Source: Tessaracoccus lacteus (GTDB lineage Bacteria > Actinomycetota > Actinomycetes > Propionibacteriales > Propionibacteriaceae). From it: 64,000 nucleotides of DNA. Where the stretch lies: positions 1 through 64,000 of the forward strand of contig NZ_CP123967.1 of assembly GCF_029917005.1 (NCBI RefSeq), given 5' to 3'. The notes beneath the pieces were generated by a model. That model ran no database searches. It saw nothing but the letters and a program-made list of their open reading frames with translations, and was not told the origin of the DNA. Numbering within the stretch: position 1 is the stretch's first letter; each line of letters starts with the position of its first letter. The translations under genes and the position numbers were made by a program. Below are positions 37,388-45,784 of the stretch, one piece after another.

Positions 37388-37401
37388 GTTTCACGTGAAA
37401 C
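37388..37401. promoter_or_regulatory. parS site 2
   Basis: GTTTCACGTGAAAC, a perfect palindrome extended to CCGTTTCACGTGAAACGG (37386-37403). Confidence 0.92.
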
Positions 37402-38058
37402 GGCAGACTCGTCGCCGGGCGTCGGATGGGCCGTCGAGTGGGCAAGAACGAGCTTGCTGACGGTCGCTCAGAGGGTCACGAGCCAGTCCTGGCACATCAC
37501 GCCCACGGGGCGGCCTCGACGGGTAGTGTCGCGGGCCCGATCGACCTTAGGCGTACACGGGGTGCGAGGCAAGGGCATCACCGACTCCGTCGACCCGCGG
37601 AAGGTGCTGGGCTCCCGTACACCAACGTCGGTCCCGTGGACTTTGTGCGTAGGCTGCCAATTTCGTAGACACACCACTTCGCACGTACCGCGAGCCGAGC
37701 CCGCCGCTGCCGGGTGGCATCCGCGGAATGTGGCTCCGGATCGATCAGGCGGGGCGACGCTGGACGAGTCCTGTGTCGCTTCATGTTCGAGGGAGTCACC
37801 CGACAGAGGGGTGAAGCTCGAGGCGCGAGGAACCAGGAGGCTGAGGAGGGGATTCGTCCGTGACACGATCGAGCGGGGGAGTCCCGACTCAGGACTGGAC
37901 AACGGCATGTCGAGCAACGGTGGACGAATGTGCGAGAGCCCTGTATGCGGTTCTTGGTTCTTCATCCCAGCGGCCGAGTTCCGCGCGTTGAAGCACCGGT
38001 TTCGGTCGCACGAGCGGTGTTCGGTAGGGTTTGTCTCGAATCGGTGAGGAGTCAATGG

Positions 38059-39033
38059 ATGCCCCTGTTCTTCCGCAAGCGCAAGCCTGCTGATGTTGAT
38101 GAGCCTTGGAAGGATCACGCGAGCGTTTCACGTGAAACGGGCGCCCAGCCGCGACGCGCGGCAGCCCTGGGGAATGTCGACGTCGACGACGAGTACGGCG
38201 AGGAGATCGCGCCCACCGAGGCGACTCGCCCCGAGTACCCACGACCGACGAGTCCGCGGGTCTTCGTGGTCGCAAACCAGAAGGGCGGCGTCGGGAAGAC
38301 GACGACAACGGTCAACATCGCGACGGCTCTCGCGCTCGGCGGCCTGAACGTCCTCGTCGTGGACAACGACCCGCAGGGGAATGCCTCCACGGCACTCGGG
38401 GTCGAACACCCTCCCGGTACGAAGGGAACCTACGAGGTGCTGATGGACCAGGTGGGCATCATCGAGCACGCTCAGCCGTCGCCGCATTCGCCGAATCTTC
38501 ACGTGCTGCCCGCCTCGATCGATCTGTCCGCGGCCGAACTCGAGCTCGTCAATGAGCGTGGCCGCGAGCACCGGATGCGCGACGCTATCTCGACCTACAT
38601 CGATGAATCCGGCGTTGACTACGTGTTCTTCGACTGTCCCCCGTCACTGGGTCTGCTCACACTGAACGCGCTGGTCGCGTCGACCGAGATACTGGTTCCC
38701 ATTCAGACCGAGTACTACGCACTCGAGGGCGTGTCCCAGCTCATGCGAACGATCAACCGGGTGAAGGGCAACCTGAACGACAACCTGGTGCTGTCGACCA
38801 TCCTGCTCACCATGGTCGACAGCCGGACCAACCTGTCGCGTGAGGTCAGCGAGGAAGTGCGCAAGCACTTCCCCCTGCAGACCCTCGACGCGGAGATTCC
38901 TCGATCGGTGAAGGTTGCCGAGGCCCCGAGCTTCGGGCTGCCGGTCATCACGCACCAACCCAAGAGCCCCGGTGCCGTCGCCTATTTCGAGGCGGCCCGC
39001 GAAGTCGCCATGCGCGCGAAGACGGAGGACTGA
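38059..39033 (+). CDS. parA: chromosome partitioning ATPase ParA (Soj)
   Basis: Walker-type ATPase that positions origins with ParB. The deviant Walker A is KGGVGKTTTT (residues about 77-86), followed by VLVVDNDPQGNAST and the switch YVFFDCPPSLGLLT. Its 324 residues start at the ATG at 38059, nine bases after GAGGA; upstream frame extension is not ParA-like. The N-terminal 60-70 residues are a non-conserved extension and encode VSRET, the peptide that results from a parS site inside the gene. parB follows one base after the stop. Confidence 0.95.
   Translation: MPLFFRKRKPADVDEPWKDHASVSRETGAQPRRAAALGNVDVDDEYGEEIAPTEATRPEYPRPTSPRVFVVANQKGGVGKTTTTVNIATALALGGLNVLVVDNDPQGNASTALGVEHPPGTKGTYEVLMDQVGIIEHAQPSPHSPNLHVLPASIDLSAAELELVNERGREHRMRDAISTYIDESGVDYVFFDCPPSLGLLTLNALVASTEILVPIQTEYYALEGVSQLMRTINRVKGNLNDNLVLSTILLTMVDSRTNLSREVSEEVRKHFPLQTLDAEIPRSVKVAEAPSFGLPVITHQPKSPGAVAYFEAAREVAMRAKTED
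38125..38138. promoter_or_regulatory. parS site 3, inside parA
   Basis: GTTTCACGTGAAAC within the parA coding sequence, translated as VSRET. Confidence 0.92.
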
Positions 39034-39034
39034 G

Positions 39035-39928
39035 ATGGCAGCAAAGCAGAGCGGACTTGGGCGCGGCCTGGGCGACCTCTTCGCCCGCACCGATGATGAC
39101 CAGACGGCCCCCCTCGAGGACGGCTCGACGTTCGAGGAACTCGACGTCTCGAAGATCGTCCCCAACCCGCAGCAGCCACGGAAGGTATTCGACGAGGACG
39201 ACCTGGACGAACTGTCAGCGTCGATCAAGGAGTTCGGCGTCCTGCAGCCCATTGTCGTGAGACGCTCTGACAAGGGATCTTACGAGCTCATCATGGGCGA
39301 ACGACGCTTAAGAGCGTCGAAACTGGCCGGTGTCACGACCATCCCCGCGATCATCCGGGGCACGGACGACACCGCCCTCTTGCGGGATGCCCTCCTCGAG
39401 AACCTGCACCGGGCGAACCTCAATGCCATCGAGGAGGCCCAGGCATACAGCCAGTTGCTGGATGACTTCGCCTGCACGAAGGAAGATCTCGCGCAGCGGA
39501 TCCATCGCTCCAGGCCGCAGATCTCGAATACGCTCAGGCTCCTGAACCTGCCGCACACGGTGCAGAACAAGGTTGCAGCGGGCGTTCTGTCCGCCGGGCA
39601 TGCCAGGGCTCTTCTGGGCCTCGACGACGCAGACGCACAGGAGCGTCTGGCGGAGCGCATCGTCGCCGAGGGGCTGTCTGTACGGTCCACCGAGGAGATT
39701 GTCGCGCTCACCCGCATCCCGGGCGGCGCAACCGCGCGCACTTCGACCCCGCGCGGCCCGCGACTACCGTCGGAGCGGGAACAGGCGATCTCGTCCCGCC
39801 TCAGCGACCAGTTTGATACCCGCGTGAAGGTCGCCATCGGACGCAACAAGGGCAAGATCACTATCGAGTTCGCCAGTGGTGAGGACCTGGATCGCATCAT
39901 GGCCATCTTTGACGGCAAAACGATCTGA
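39035..39928 (+). CDS. parB: chromosome partitioning protein ParB (Spo0J)
   Basis: CTP-dependent clamp that loads at parS. The sequence begins MAAKQSGLGRGLGDLFA, has the NPQQPRK box, the CTP/arginine patch GERRLRASKLAG (about 88-100), an HTH with TKEDLAQRIHRSRPQISNTLRLLNLP and a short C-terminal dimer domain with a final basic/acid helix. It is 297 residues. The start has GGAGG at nine bases and lies one base after parA, so the pair forms an operon. Confidence 0.95.
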   Translation: MAAKQSGLGRGLGDLFARTDDDQTAPLEDGSTFEELDVSKIVPNPQQPRKVFDEDDLDELSASIKEFGVLQPIVVRRSDKGSYELIMGERRLRASKLAGVTTIPAIIRGTDDTALLRDALLENLHRANLNAIEEAQAYSQLLDDFACTKEDLAQRIHRSRPQISNTLRLLNLPHTVQNKVAAGVLSAGHARALLGLDDADAQERLAERIVAEGLSVRSTEEIVALTRIPGGATARTSTPRGPRLPSEREQAISSRLSDQFDTRVKVAIGRNKGKITIEFASGEDLDRIMAIFDGKTI

Positions 39929-39983
39929 CGCCACGTAACTAAAACTCTAAACCGCTATATCGATAAATCTCTAGGAGACCAGC

Positions 39984-40358
39984 ATGAACGAGTCGGCCAC
40001 CGCACCAGCGGACCTCGTCGACAAGGAGGACATCGCATCAGTGCGTTCCGCACTCGTGCGCTACCGCGTCATGGCCTACGTGGTTGGCGTGCTGCTCGTC
40101 GTCCTCATGCTCGTGGGCCTCCCGCTGAAGTACATCTGGGGGGATGGCCGTGTGGTGACGTGGACGGGTGTCCCGCACGGCTGGCTGTACATGGTGCTGC
40201 TGATCACGGCCTATGACCTCGGGCGCAGGGTGAAGTGGTCGCTGAAGTGGTTCGTGATGATCATGCTGGCGGGAACCGTGCCGTTCCTGAGCTTCGTGGC
40301 TGAGCACTTCGCGACGAAGAATGTCCGGGCGACCCTGGCTGCCTCCGAGGCCGCCTGA
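39984..40358 (+). CDS. DUF3817 membrane protein
   Basis: 124 residues with three hydrophobic helices (YVVGVLLVVLMLVGLPLKY, WLYMVLLITAYDLG and WFVMIMLAGTVPFLSFVAEH) and the KY..GDG....GVPHGWLY pattern of DUF3817, an actinobacterial integral membrane family of unknown role. TAGGAGACC precedes the ATG. The TATATCGATAAA motif lies 17 bases upstream. A long repeat array begins right after the stop. Confidence 0.85.
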   Translation: MNESATAPADLVDKEDIASVRSALVRYRVMAYVVGVLLVVLMLVGLPLKYIWGDGRVVTWTGVPHGWLYMVLLITAYDLGRRVKWSLKWFVMIMLAGTVPFLSFVAEHFATKNVRATLAASEAA

Positions 40359-40374
40359 CGATCCTTGGGTCGGC

Positions 40375-41475
40375 CGGTTCCCTGAGCTTGTCGAAGGGCC
40401 CCGTAGCATGGTCCGGTTCCCTGAGCTTGTCGAAGGGCCCCGTAGCGCAGCGAGGGGTGGTCCCGAGTCTCCCGGGGGAGTCCCTTCGCTTCGCTCAGGG
40501 CACCTCGACGGGCTCGGCGACCCGTTGGTTCCCTGAGCTTGTCGAAGGGCCCCGAAGCGCAGCGAGGGGTGGTCCCGAGTCTCCCGGGGGAGTCCCTTCG
40601 CTTCGCTCAGGGCACCTCGACAGGCTCGGCGACCCGAGGCAGAACACCTCGACAGGCTCGGCGACCCGTTGGTTCCCTGAGCTTGTCGAAGAGCCCCGAA
40701 GCGCAGCGAGGGGTGATCCTGCCGAGCGCGGATTCCCTTCGCTTCGCTCAGGGCACCTCGACGGGCTCGGCGACCCGTTGGTTCCCTGAGCTTGTCGAAG
40801 GGCCCCGTAGCGCAGCGAGGGGTGATCCTGCCGGTTGCGGATTCCCTTCGCTTCGCTCAGGGCACCTCGACAGGCTCGGCGATCCGGGGCAGGGCACCTC
40901 GACAGGCTCGCGATCCGGGGCAGGGCACCTCGACAGGCTCGGTGACCCGTTGGTTCCCTGAGCTTGTCGAAGGGCCCCGAAGCGCAGCGAGGGGTGATCC
41001 TGCCGAGCGCGGATTCCCTTCGCTTCGCTCAGGGCACCTCGACAGGCTCGGTGACCCGTTGGTTCCCTGAGCTTGTCGAAGGGCCCCGTAGCATGGTCCG
41101 GTTCCCTGAGCTTGTCGAAGGGCCCCGTAGCGCAGCGAGGGGTGATCCCGAGTCTCCCGGGGGAGTCACCCTTCGCTTCGCTCAGGGCACCTCGACAGGC
41201 TCGGCGATCCGGAGCAGAACACCTCGACAGGCTCGGCGATCCGGGGCAGGGCGCCTCGACAGGCTCGGTGACCCGTTGGTTCCCTGAGCTTGTCGAAGGG
41301 CCCCGAAGCGCAGCGAGGGGTGATCCCGAGTCTCCCGGGGGAGTCACCCTTCGCTTCGCTCAGGGCACCTCGACAGGCTCGGCGACCCGGGGCAGGGCAC
41401 CTCGACAGGCTCGGTGACCCGTTGGTTCCCTGAGCTTGTCGAAGGGCCCCGAAGCGCAGCGAGGGGTGGTCCCGG
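40375..41475. repeat. 1.1-kb array of CTGAGCTTGTCGAAGGG-type repeats
   Basis: About ten copies of GGTTCCCTGAGCTTGTCGAA (starting near 40376, 40412, 40529, 40671, 40781, 40952, 41060, 41098, 41278, 41425) alternate with GGCACCTCGACAGGCTCGGCGA copies and the inverted CCCTTCGCTTCGCTCAGGG. Higher-order units of roughly 110-180 bp recur with small differences, such as GTAGCGCAGCGAGG versus GAAGCGCAGCGAGG. No gene is supported here; open frames exist only because the repeats lack stops. Confidence 0.92.
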
Positions 41476-41505
41476 GGGTCAGACTCGGGACCTGCAGATG
41501 TCTCG

Positions 41506-42228
41506 TCAGGTGTTGGTCATCACTGGGTTGTCGACTTGGGTCGGCGGGGCGTCCTCGTCGTCCTTCACCCCGCGGGCAGCGTAGACGCCGAACGCGATCG
41601 CTCCAGCGGCGAACACCCACCACTGGAGGGCGTAGCCGCGGTGCGTGGCCGATCCCTCTGCCTCGGGCAGCGTCAGGGACGCGGCGTCGAGCCCCTGGGC
41701 TGCGGAATCGGCCTCGGAGAGCGTCACGTAGCCACCCAGCAAGGGGGTCGGCCACTCCTGCGCCAAGGCCTGAATGCGGACTGTCGCCATGTCGGCACTA
41801 GCGGAAGCCAGCTCGTCGGACGTCTTGTCGGAGGCGAGGAAGATCCCCTCGAACGACTGCTGTCCCTCCGGCGCAGGCGGCACGACGCTGCCCGCCTCGA
41901 CCGCGCCGCGGACTACAGCGACGTAGCGTCCGTCACTCAACTGAAGGGCGGTGACGACTCGGAGCGCGTCGGTCGTCCCGACCAGCACCTCGTCCTCGGG
42001 AAGGTAGACGCCGGTCAGCGTGACGGGCTTGCCGTAGATGTCGCTCATGGAGCCGTCGTCGGAGACCTGCTCCTCGAGGACGACAGGGGCCTCCGCGGCG
42101 CGCTCGGCGGAGACATCGCGGGTCGACTCCTCGTAGGAGTGCATCTGCCAGAGGCCGAGCATGACCATCACGGCCGCCACGACCGCGCTGGCAAGCATGA
42201 TGAAGATGCGCCGGAGACGCGGGGTCAT
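41506..42228 (-). CDS. SURF1 family protein
   Basis: 240-residue membrane protein of the SURF1/Shy1 family, which helps assemble cytochrome c oxidase. There is one N-terminal helix (IFIMLASAVVAAVMVMLGLWQMHSYEE), an extracytoplasmic domain with PVTLTGVYLPEDEVLV and RYVAVVRGAV segments, and a C-terminal helix after GYALQWWVFAAGAIAFGVYAARG, the typical Q.FWVFA end. It overlaps the upstream ligase gene by four bases. A repeat array separates it from DUF3817. Confidence 0.88.
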   Translation of the reverse strand: MTPRLRRIFIMLASAVVAAVMVMLGLWQMHSYEESTRDVSAERAAEAPVVLEEQVSDDGSMSDIYGKPVTLTGVYLPEDEVLVGTTDALRVVTALQLSDGRYVAVVRGAVEAGSVVPPAPEGQQSFEGIFLASDKTSDELASASADMATVRIQALAQEWPTPLLGGYVTLSEADSAAQGLDAASLTLPEAEGSATHRGYALQWWVFAAGAIAFGVYAARGVKDDEDAPPTQVDNPVMTNT

Positions 42229-43172
42229 CCGCGACCCTCTGCCCGGGCGGTCGCCCGGTCTACCAGCTGGGCATACACGTGTCCGACGTCGGTGCCGTCG
42301 GCCTCCATCGCCAGCGGCGCGAGCGACGTCTCCGTCATGCCCGGTGCGACGTTGCCTTCCAGGAAGTAGGGTCGAGATTCGACGACCATCACATCAATGC
42401 GGGAGATGTCGCGTAGGCCGAGGGCCCGGTGCGCGGCGACGGCTAGATCGCCGGCGGCCGTGAGCACGTCGTCGTCTAGCTCGGCGGGGGTCACGAAGCG
42501 CGTGGCGCCGGCGGTGTAGCGGGACTCGTAGTCGTAGACGCCGGACTCCGGCCGGATCTCGACCGGGGGCAGCGCGCGGGGCCCGTCGCCAATGTCCAGG
42601 ACGGTGACGGCGACCTCGGTGCCGGTGAGGAACTGCTCGATGACGGCGACGGGGCCGTAGGCGTAGGCCGCGACGAGGGCGCTGGCCAGCTGGCCGGGCT
42701 CCTCGACCTTCGTCACGCCGAGAGCCGACCCGCTGCGCGAGGGCTTGACGATGAGGGGGTAGCCGAGCTGCTCCCCGATGCCGTCCATCAGTGCCGGGGC
42801 GCCGAGTTCACGGAAGATGTCATGCGGGAGAGCGATCTGGAGGGGCGCGTCGATGCCGGCGGAACGCACGATCGAGGTCGCGATGGACTTGTCGAACGTC
42901 AGACGCGACGACGCTCCGTTCGGCCCGACGAAGGGGACCTTCAGCACCCCGAGGACCTCGCGCAGCGCGCCGTCCTCACCGAGTCCGCCGTGCAGCATGG
43001 GGACGACGACGGGGTCGTCGGTGCGATGCAGCAGGGGGACGAGGTCAGCGTTGACGTCGGCCTCGATCACCTGGCGTCCGGTCTCGCGCAGCGCCTTGGC
43101 GACCCTGCGGCCCGATCGGAGCGACACGTCGCGCTCGTGGCTCAGCCCCCCGGCGATGACGATGATGGTCAT
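42225..43172 (-). CDS. D-alanine--D-alanine ligase-like protein
   Basis: ATP-grasp enzyme of 315 residues. The N-terminal domain has IAGGLSHERDVSLRSGRRVA and MLHGGLGEDGALREVLGVL; the ATP-grasp core shows YPLIVKPSRSGSALGVTKV and the end FLEGNVAPGMTETSLAPLAM, as in Ddl. The metal-binding acidic residues appear as RIDVMVVESRPYFLEGN. It could be the main ligase for peptidoglycan or a paralogue; its operon with SURF1 is not the usual ddl context, so I leave the symbol blank. An ATG at 43172 starts it. Confidence 0.8.
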   Translation of the reverse strand: MTIIVIAGGLSHERDVSLRSGRRVAKALRETGRQVIEADVNADLVPLLHRTDDPVVVPMLHGGLGEDGALREVLGVLKVPFVGPNGASSRLTFDKSIATSIVRSAGIDAPLQIALPHDIFRELGAPALMDGIGEQLGYPLIVKPSRSGSALGVTKVEEPGQLASALVAAYAYGPVAVIEQFLTGTEVAVTVLDIGDGPRALPPVEIRPESGVYDYESRYTAGATRFVTPAELDDDVLTAAGDLAVAAHRALGLRDISRIDVMVVESRPYFLEGNVAPGMTETSLAPLAMEADGTDVGHVYAQLVDRATARAEGRG

Positions 43173-43184
43173 GATGCCTCCTTG

Positions 43185-44489
43185 TCAGGTGAGGTTAGCG
43201 CTTGGGCCGGGGGCGGGCCGCGAGAGGGTGGGCGAATGTGACACCCCGAAGGTGTTCATGACCTCGAGCTCGCGCCGCACGACGTCGGCGAAGCGGCGCA
43301 CCCCGGTCTTGATGCGGTCGGGGGGCGGGAAGCAGAAGGAGAGTCGGGCGTTGCGCGCGCCTTGGCCGTCGGCGTAGAAGGCCGGGCCGGGTACGTAGGC
43401 CACCCTCGCATCCACGCCGCGAGGGAGCATCGCCTGGGTGTCGAGGCCCTCCGGCAGTGTCACCCACACGAAGAAGCCGCCGGCCGGCCGGGTCCAGGTT
43501 GTTCCCTCGGGCATCTCCTCGGCGAGCGCGAGCAGCATGGCGTCGCGGCGGGCGCGGTACATGTCCTTGAAGATGTCGATCTGGCCTCGCCAGTCGTTGT
43601 TGGTCAGGTAGTCCGCGATGGCGTACTGGCTGAACACCGGCGGGCACAGCGTCGCCGACTCCTGCGCCAGCACGAGCTTCTCGCGCACCGCGTGGGGGGC
43701 GAGCACCCATCCGACGCGGAATCCGGGGGCGAACGTCTTGGAGAAGGAACCGAGGTAGATGACGTTCTCGTCGGCCGAGCGCATCGCGGGGATGGGGTCC
43801 GCGTCCAGCGACAGCAGACCGTACGGGTTGTCCTCGACGACCAGGACTCCCTCGCTCTCGCACACGCTGATGACGTCGAGGCGGCGGTCCCATGGCTGCG
43901 TGACGCCGGACGGGTTGTTGTAGTTGGGGATCGTGTAGAGGAACTTGATCCGCTTGCCCTGGGCGCGCAGCCTGTCGATGGTCTCCCGCAGGGCCGTCGG
44001 GCTGATGCCGTGCTCATCGGTGGGGACGTGCACCACCTCGCACTGGTAGCTGAGGAACGTTCCGAGGGCGCCGACGTACGACGGCGATTCGGCCAGCACG
44101 ACATCGCCTGGGTCGCAGAAGATGCGCGTGACGAGGTCGAGGCCCTGCTGTGAGCCCGCCGTGATGGTGATGTCGTCGGGGTGGGCGGTGATGCCCTCGA
44201 GCGCCATCACGTGGACGATCTGCTCGCGCAGCACCCCCTCGCCCTGGCCGGATCCGTACTGCATCACCTTGGTGCCGTTGGTCTCGATCATCGCGGCGAG
44301 CGAGTCGGCGATGTGGTGGAGGGGGAGGTCCTTGATGTTGGGCATGCCGCCGGCCAGGGACACGATCTCCGGGCGGTTGGCGACGCTGAACAGAGCTCGG
44401 ACTGCGGAGACCCGCATGCCCTCGGTGCGCTGTGAATAGCTGTCGACGAACCGGTCGAGCCGGGTGTCGTGGCGGTGTTGGTCGGTCAC
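43185..44489 (-). CDS. PLP-dependent aminotransferase, class I/II
   Basis: 434-residue fold-type I enzyme. Visible are IVSLAGGMPNIKDLP at the start, the QYGSGQGEGVLREQI turn, the cofactor-binding YNNPSGVT and VVEDNPYG, and the Schiff-base lysine in GSFSKTFAPGFRVGW. The last domain has TRPAGGFFVWVTLPEGLD and RLSFCFPPPDRI, as in 2-aminoadipate/valine-type MocR-like aminotransferases, but there is no N-terminal GntR HTH. The amino acid substrate is not decidable. It is 12 bases upstream of the ligase gene and may be co-transcribed. Confidence 0.88.
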   Translation of the reverse strand: MTDQHRHDTRLDRFVDSYSQRTEGMRVSAVRALFSVANRPEIVSLAGGMPNIKDLPLHHIADSLAAMIETNGTKVMQYGSGQGEGVLREQIVHVMALEGITAHPDDITITAGSQQGLDLVTRIFCDPGDVVLAESPSYVGALGTFLSYQCEVVHVPTDEHGISPTALRETIDRLRAQGKRIKFLYTIPNYNNPSGVTQPWDRRLDVISVCESEGVLVVEDNPYGLLSLDADPIPAMRSADENVIYLGSFSKTFAPGFRVGWVLAPHAVREKLVLAQESATLCPPVFSQYAIADYLTNNDWRGQIDIFKDMYRARRDAMLLALAEEMPEGTTWTRPAGGFFVWVTLPEGLDTQAMLPRGVDARVAYVPGPAFYADGQGARNARLSFCFPPPDRIKTGVRRFADVVRRELEVMNTFGVSHSPTLSRPAPGPSANLT

Positions 44490-44618
44490 TGTCCTGGAGC
44501 CTCTGTGGGATGAAGGCGCCGCGGGATCGGCGTCCTTCCGGCCAGATTAGTCGCCTGGACGCCTCCTCGGGAGCCTCTCGGCAGGCGCCTGGACCGGCGG
44601 GGCACCGTCGGGAGGGAG

Positions 44619-45215
44619 TCAGGAGGTGAGCGCCTCGTCGAAAGCAGCGACGAGATCCTCTGCGCTCTGGCCCGTCTCGGTGGTGGGGAGCACCAGGAGG
44701 CCCGTCGAGTCCTGCACGATGCCGCAGGCCTCCAGGCCCGTATCCGCGGACGTTCCGCAGTAGATTCCGTCGCTGACCAGGACCTGCCCGCTGGTGTCGT
44801 TCATGGTGACCCCCGCGTCCTCGAGGAACTGCGTGATGGTCCGTTCGGGGAAGGTCACGAGTACCACGACGCGGGAGGTGCCGTCGGAGTAGTCGGCCCG
44901 GACGATCTGTTGGTTCTCGGGAGCAGGGCCCTGGCTTTCGGTCACGTCGCCGCGGACGAGGTCGCCGACCTGGACCGGTAGCTCCAGCGGATAGGCGGGG
45001 GTCGGTGAGGCGGAGGGCGACGGCGTCGCGGGCGTGAACCCCCCGCCCAGCGCGACGCCGATCAGTACAGCTGCGATGACCATGACCGCGAGCAGTGCCA
45101 ATCCTCCGAACTTCACGACGGAGGGTAGCGGCGGACGGGCCGGCTCCTCGCGGGAGACGGCCGTCCACTGCTGATCCGGGTTCTCCTCCGGGTCAGGCGT
45201 GGGCTGCGTCGACAT
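44619..45215 (-). CDS. single-pass membrane protein of unknown function, 198 aa
   Basis: A cytoplasmic Pro-rich stretch (about 36 residues) precedes one helix (FGGLALLAVMVIAAVLIGVALGG), then a Ser/Pro/Thr linker and a globular extracytoplasmic domain with two cysteines (IYCGTSADTGLEACG) that probably form a disulfide. Not recognised as a family. The ATG overlaps the trxA stop by one base (TGATG), so it is coupled to thioredoxin; a role in extracytoplasmic redox or just shared expression is possible. Confidence 0.7.
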   Translation of the reverse strand: MSTQPTPDPEENPDQQWTAVSREEPARPPLPSVVKFGGLALLAVMVIAAVLIGVALGGGFTPATPSPSASPTPAYPLELPVQVGDLVRGDVTESQGPAPENQQIVRADYSDGTSRVVVLVTFPERTITQFLEDAGVTMNDTSGQVLVSDGIYCGTSADTGLEACGIVQDSTGLLVLPTTETGQSAEDLVAAFDEALTS

Positions 45216-45532
45216 CAGAGGAGCTCGTTGATGGCCTTCTTGAGCGCGTTCTTCGTCTTGCCGCCGGAGAGGGCCTTGGTGACGCGACCCCCTTGGAAGA
45301 ACTGCAGCGTCGGGAGGGAGAGGATGCCCTGCTCAGCGGCGAGGTTGGGGTTGGTGTTGGTGTCGACCTTGACGAACTTCACATCGCCGAACTCGCCGGC
45401 GAGCTCGTCGATGATCGGGGCCATCTGCTTGCACGGCGAGCACCAGTCGGCCCAGTAGTCGACGACCACGAGCCCGTCGGCCATCAGCACCTCGTCGACG
45501 AAGGTCTTCTCGGTCACGTCAACAACAGCCAC
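45215..45532 (-). CDS. trxA: thioredoxin
   Basis: 105-residue thioredoxin starting at a GTG preceded by AAGGAG at eight bases. The active site is WADWCSPCK (C31 and C34), where Ser replaces the usual Gly of CGPC; the cis-proline loop is LSLPTLQFF. It reduces protein disulfides with TrxB, encoded 250 bases away on the same strand. The upstream frame extension to 45676 crosses the hairpin repeat and is not real. Confidence 0.93.
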   Translation of the reverse strand: MAVVDVTEKTFVDEVLMADGLVVVDYWADWCSPCKQMAPIIDELAGEFGDVKFVKVDTNTNPNLAAEQGILSLPTLQFFQGGRVTKALSGGKTKNALKKAINELL

Positions 45533-45613
45533 GTTCAAACTCCTTAGCGATGGGCCCGCCCCGTCGGGGCAGCGGCTCACGATTCTACGCCCCTGGCTTC
45601 CGGCCCCTCTCGC

Positions 45614-45709
45614 AGACGCCAACGATATGTACCGACGCCAACGATATTCGCGCGAATACCGTTGGCGTCCGTGCACTTCGTTGGCGCCTGGGAAATACCG
45701 TTGGCGTCC
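45614..45709. repeat. hairpin repeat built from ACGCCAACGAT units (copy B)
   Basis: Two direct copies (ACGCCAACGATATG at 45616, ACGCCAACGATATT at 45635) and three inverted ones (GTTGGCGT near 45661, 45679 and 45699). The centre ACGCCAACGATATT-CGCGCG-AATACCGTTGGCGT makes a long hairpin. The first 77 bases align colinearly with 16071-16148. It lies between trxB and trxA. Confidence 0.75.
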
Positions 45710-45776
45710 GTGGGTGGGGTCGGGTGTGGGGTGGGGTCGGGTGTGGGGTCGCGTCGGGTGTGCGGTCGCGTCGGAG
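45705..45776. repeat. G-rich tandem repeat
   Basis: GGGGTCGGGTGT units occur four times with variants (GGGGTCGCGTCGGGTGTG), just past the trxB stop. The plus strand has many GGG/GGGG runs and could form a quadruplex. Confidence 0.7.
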
Positions 45777-45784
45777 GCGCGGTG

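Larger units (their letters stand above)
36555..38058. other. gene-free region upstream of parA with parS sites
   Basis: About 1.5 kb with no convincing gene. Long open frames on both strands (for example one covering 37304-38047) have no RBS, odd composition and no domain-like sequence. It contains two parS sites, an AT-rich patch at 36855-36910 with TATATCGATAAA, and otherwise unremarkable GC-rich sequence. It may be decayed DNA or part of the centromere region. Confidence 0.6.

Noticed and set aside
37304-38047. A 247-residue open frame upstream of parA
   Set aside because: No RBS, odd composition, and it runs over a parS site and into the parA start; the opposite strand is also open across most of it.
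40321-41417. Several overlapping open frames in the repeat array
   Set aside because: They are translations of the dispersed repeat, which lacks stop codons in several frames; no start or domain evidence.
40375-41475. Possible CRISPR array
   Set aside because: The repeats are variable in length and spacing, carry inverted copies and have no unique spacers of constant size; no cas gene is present.
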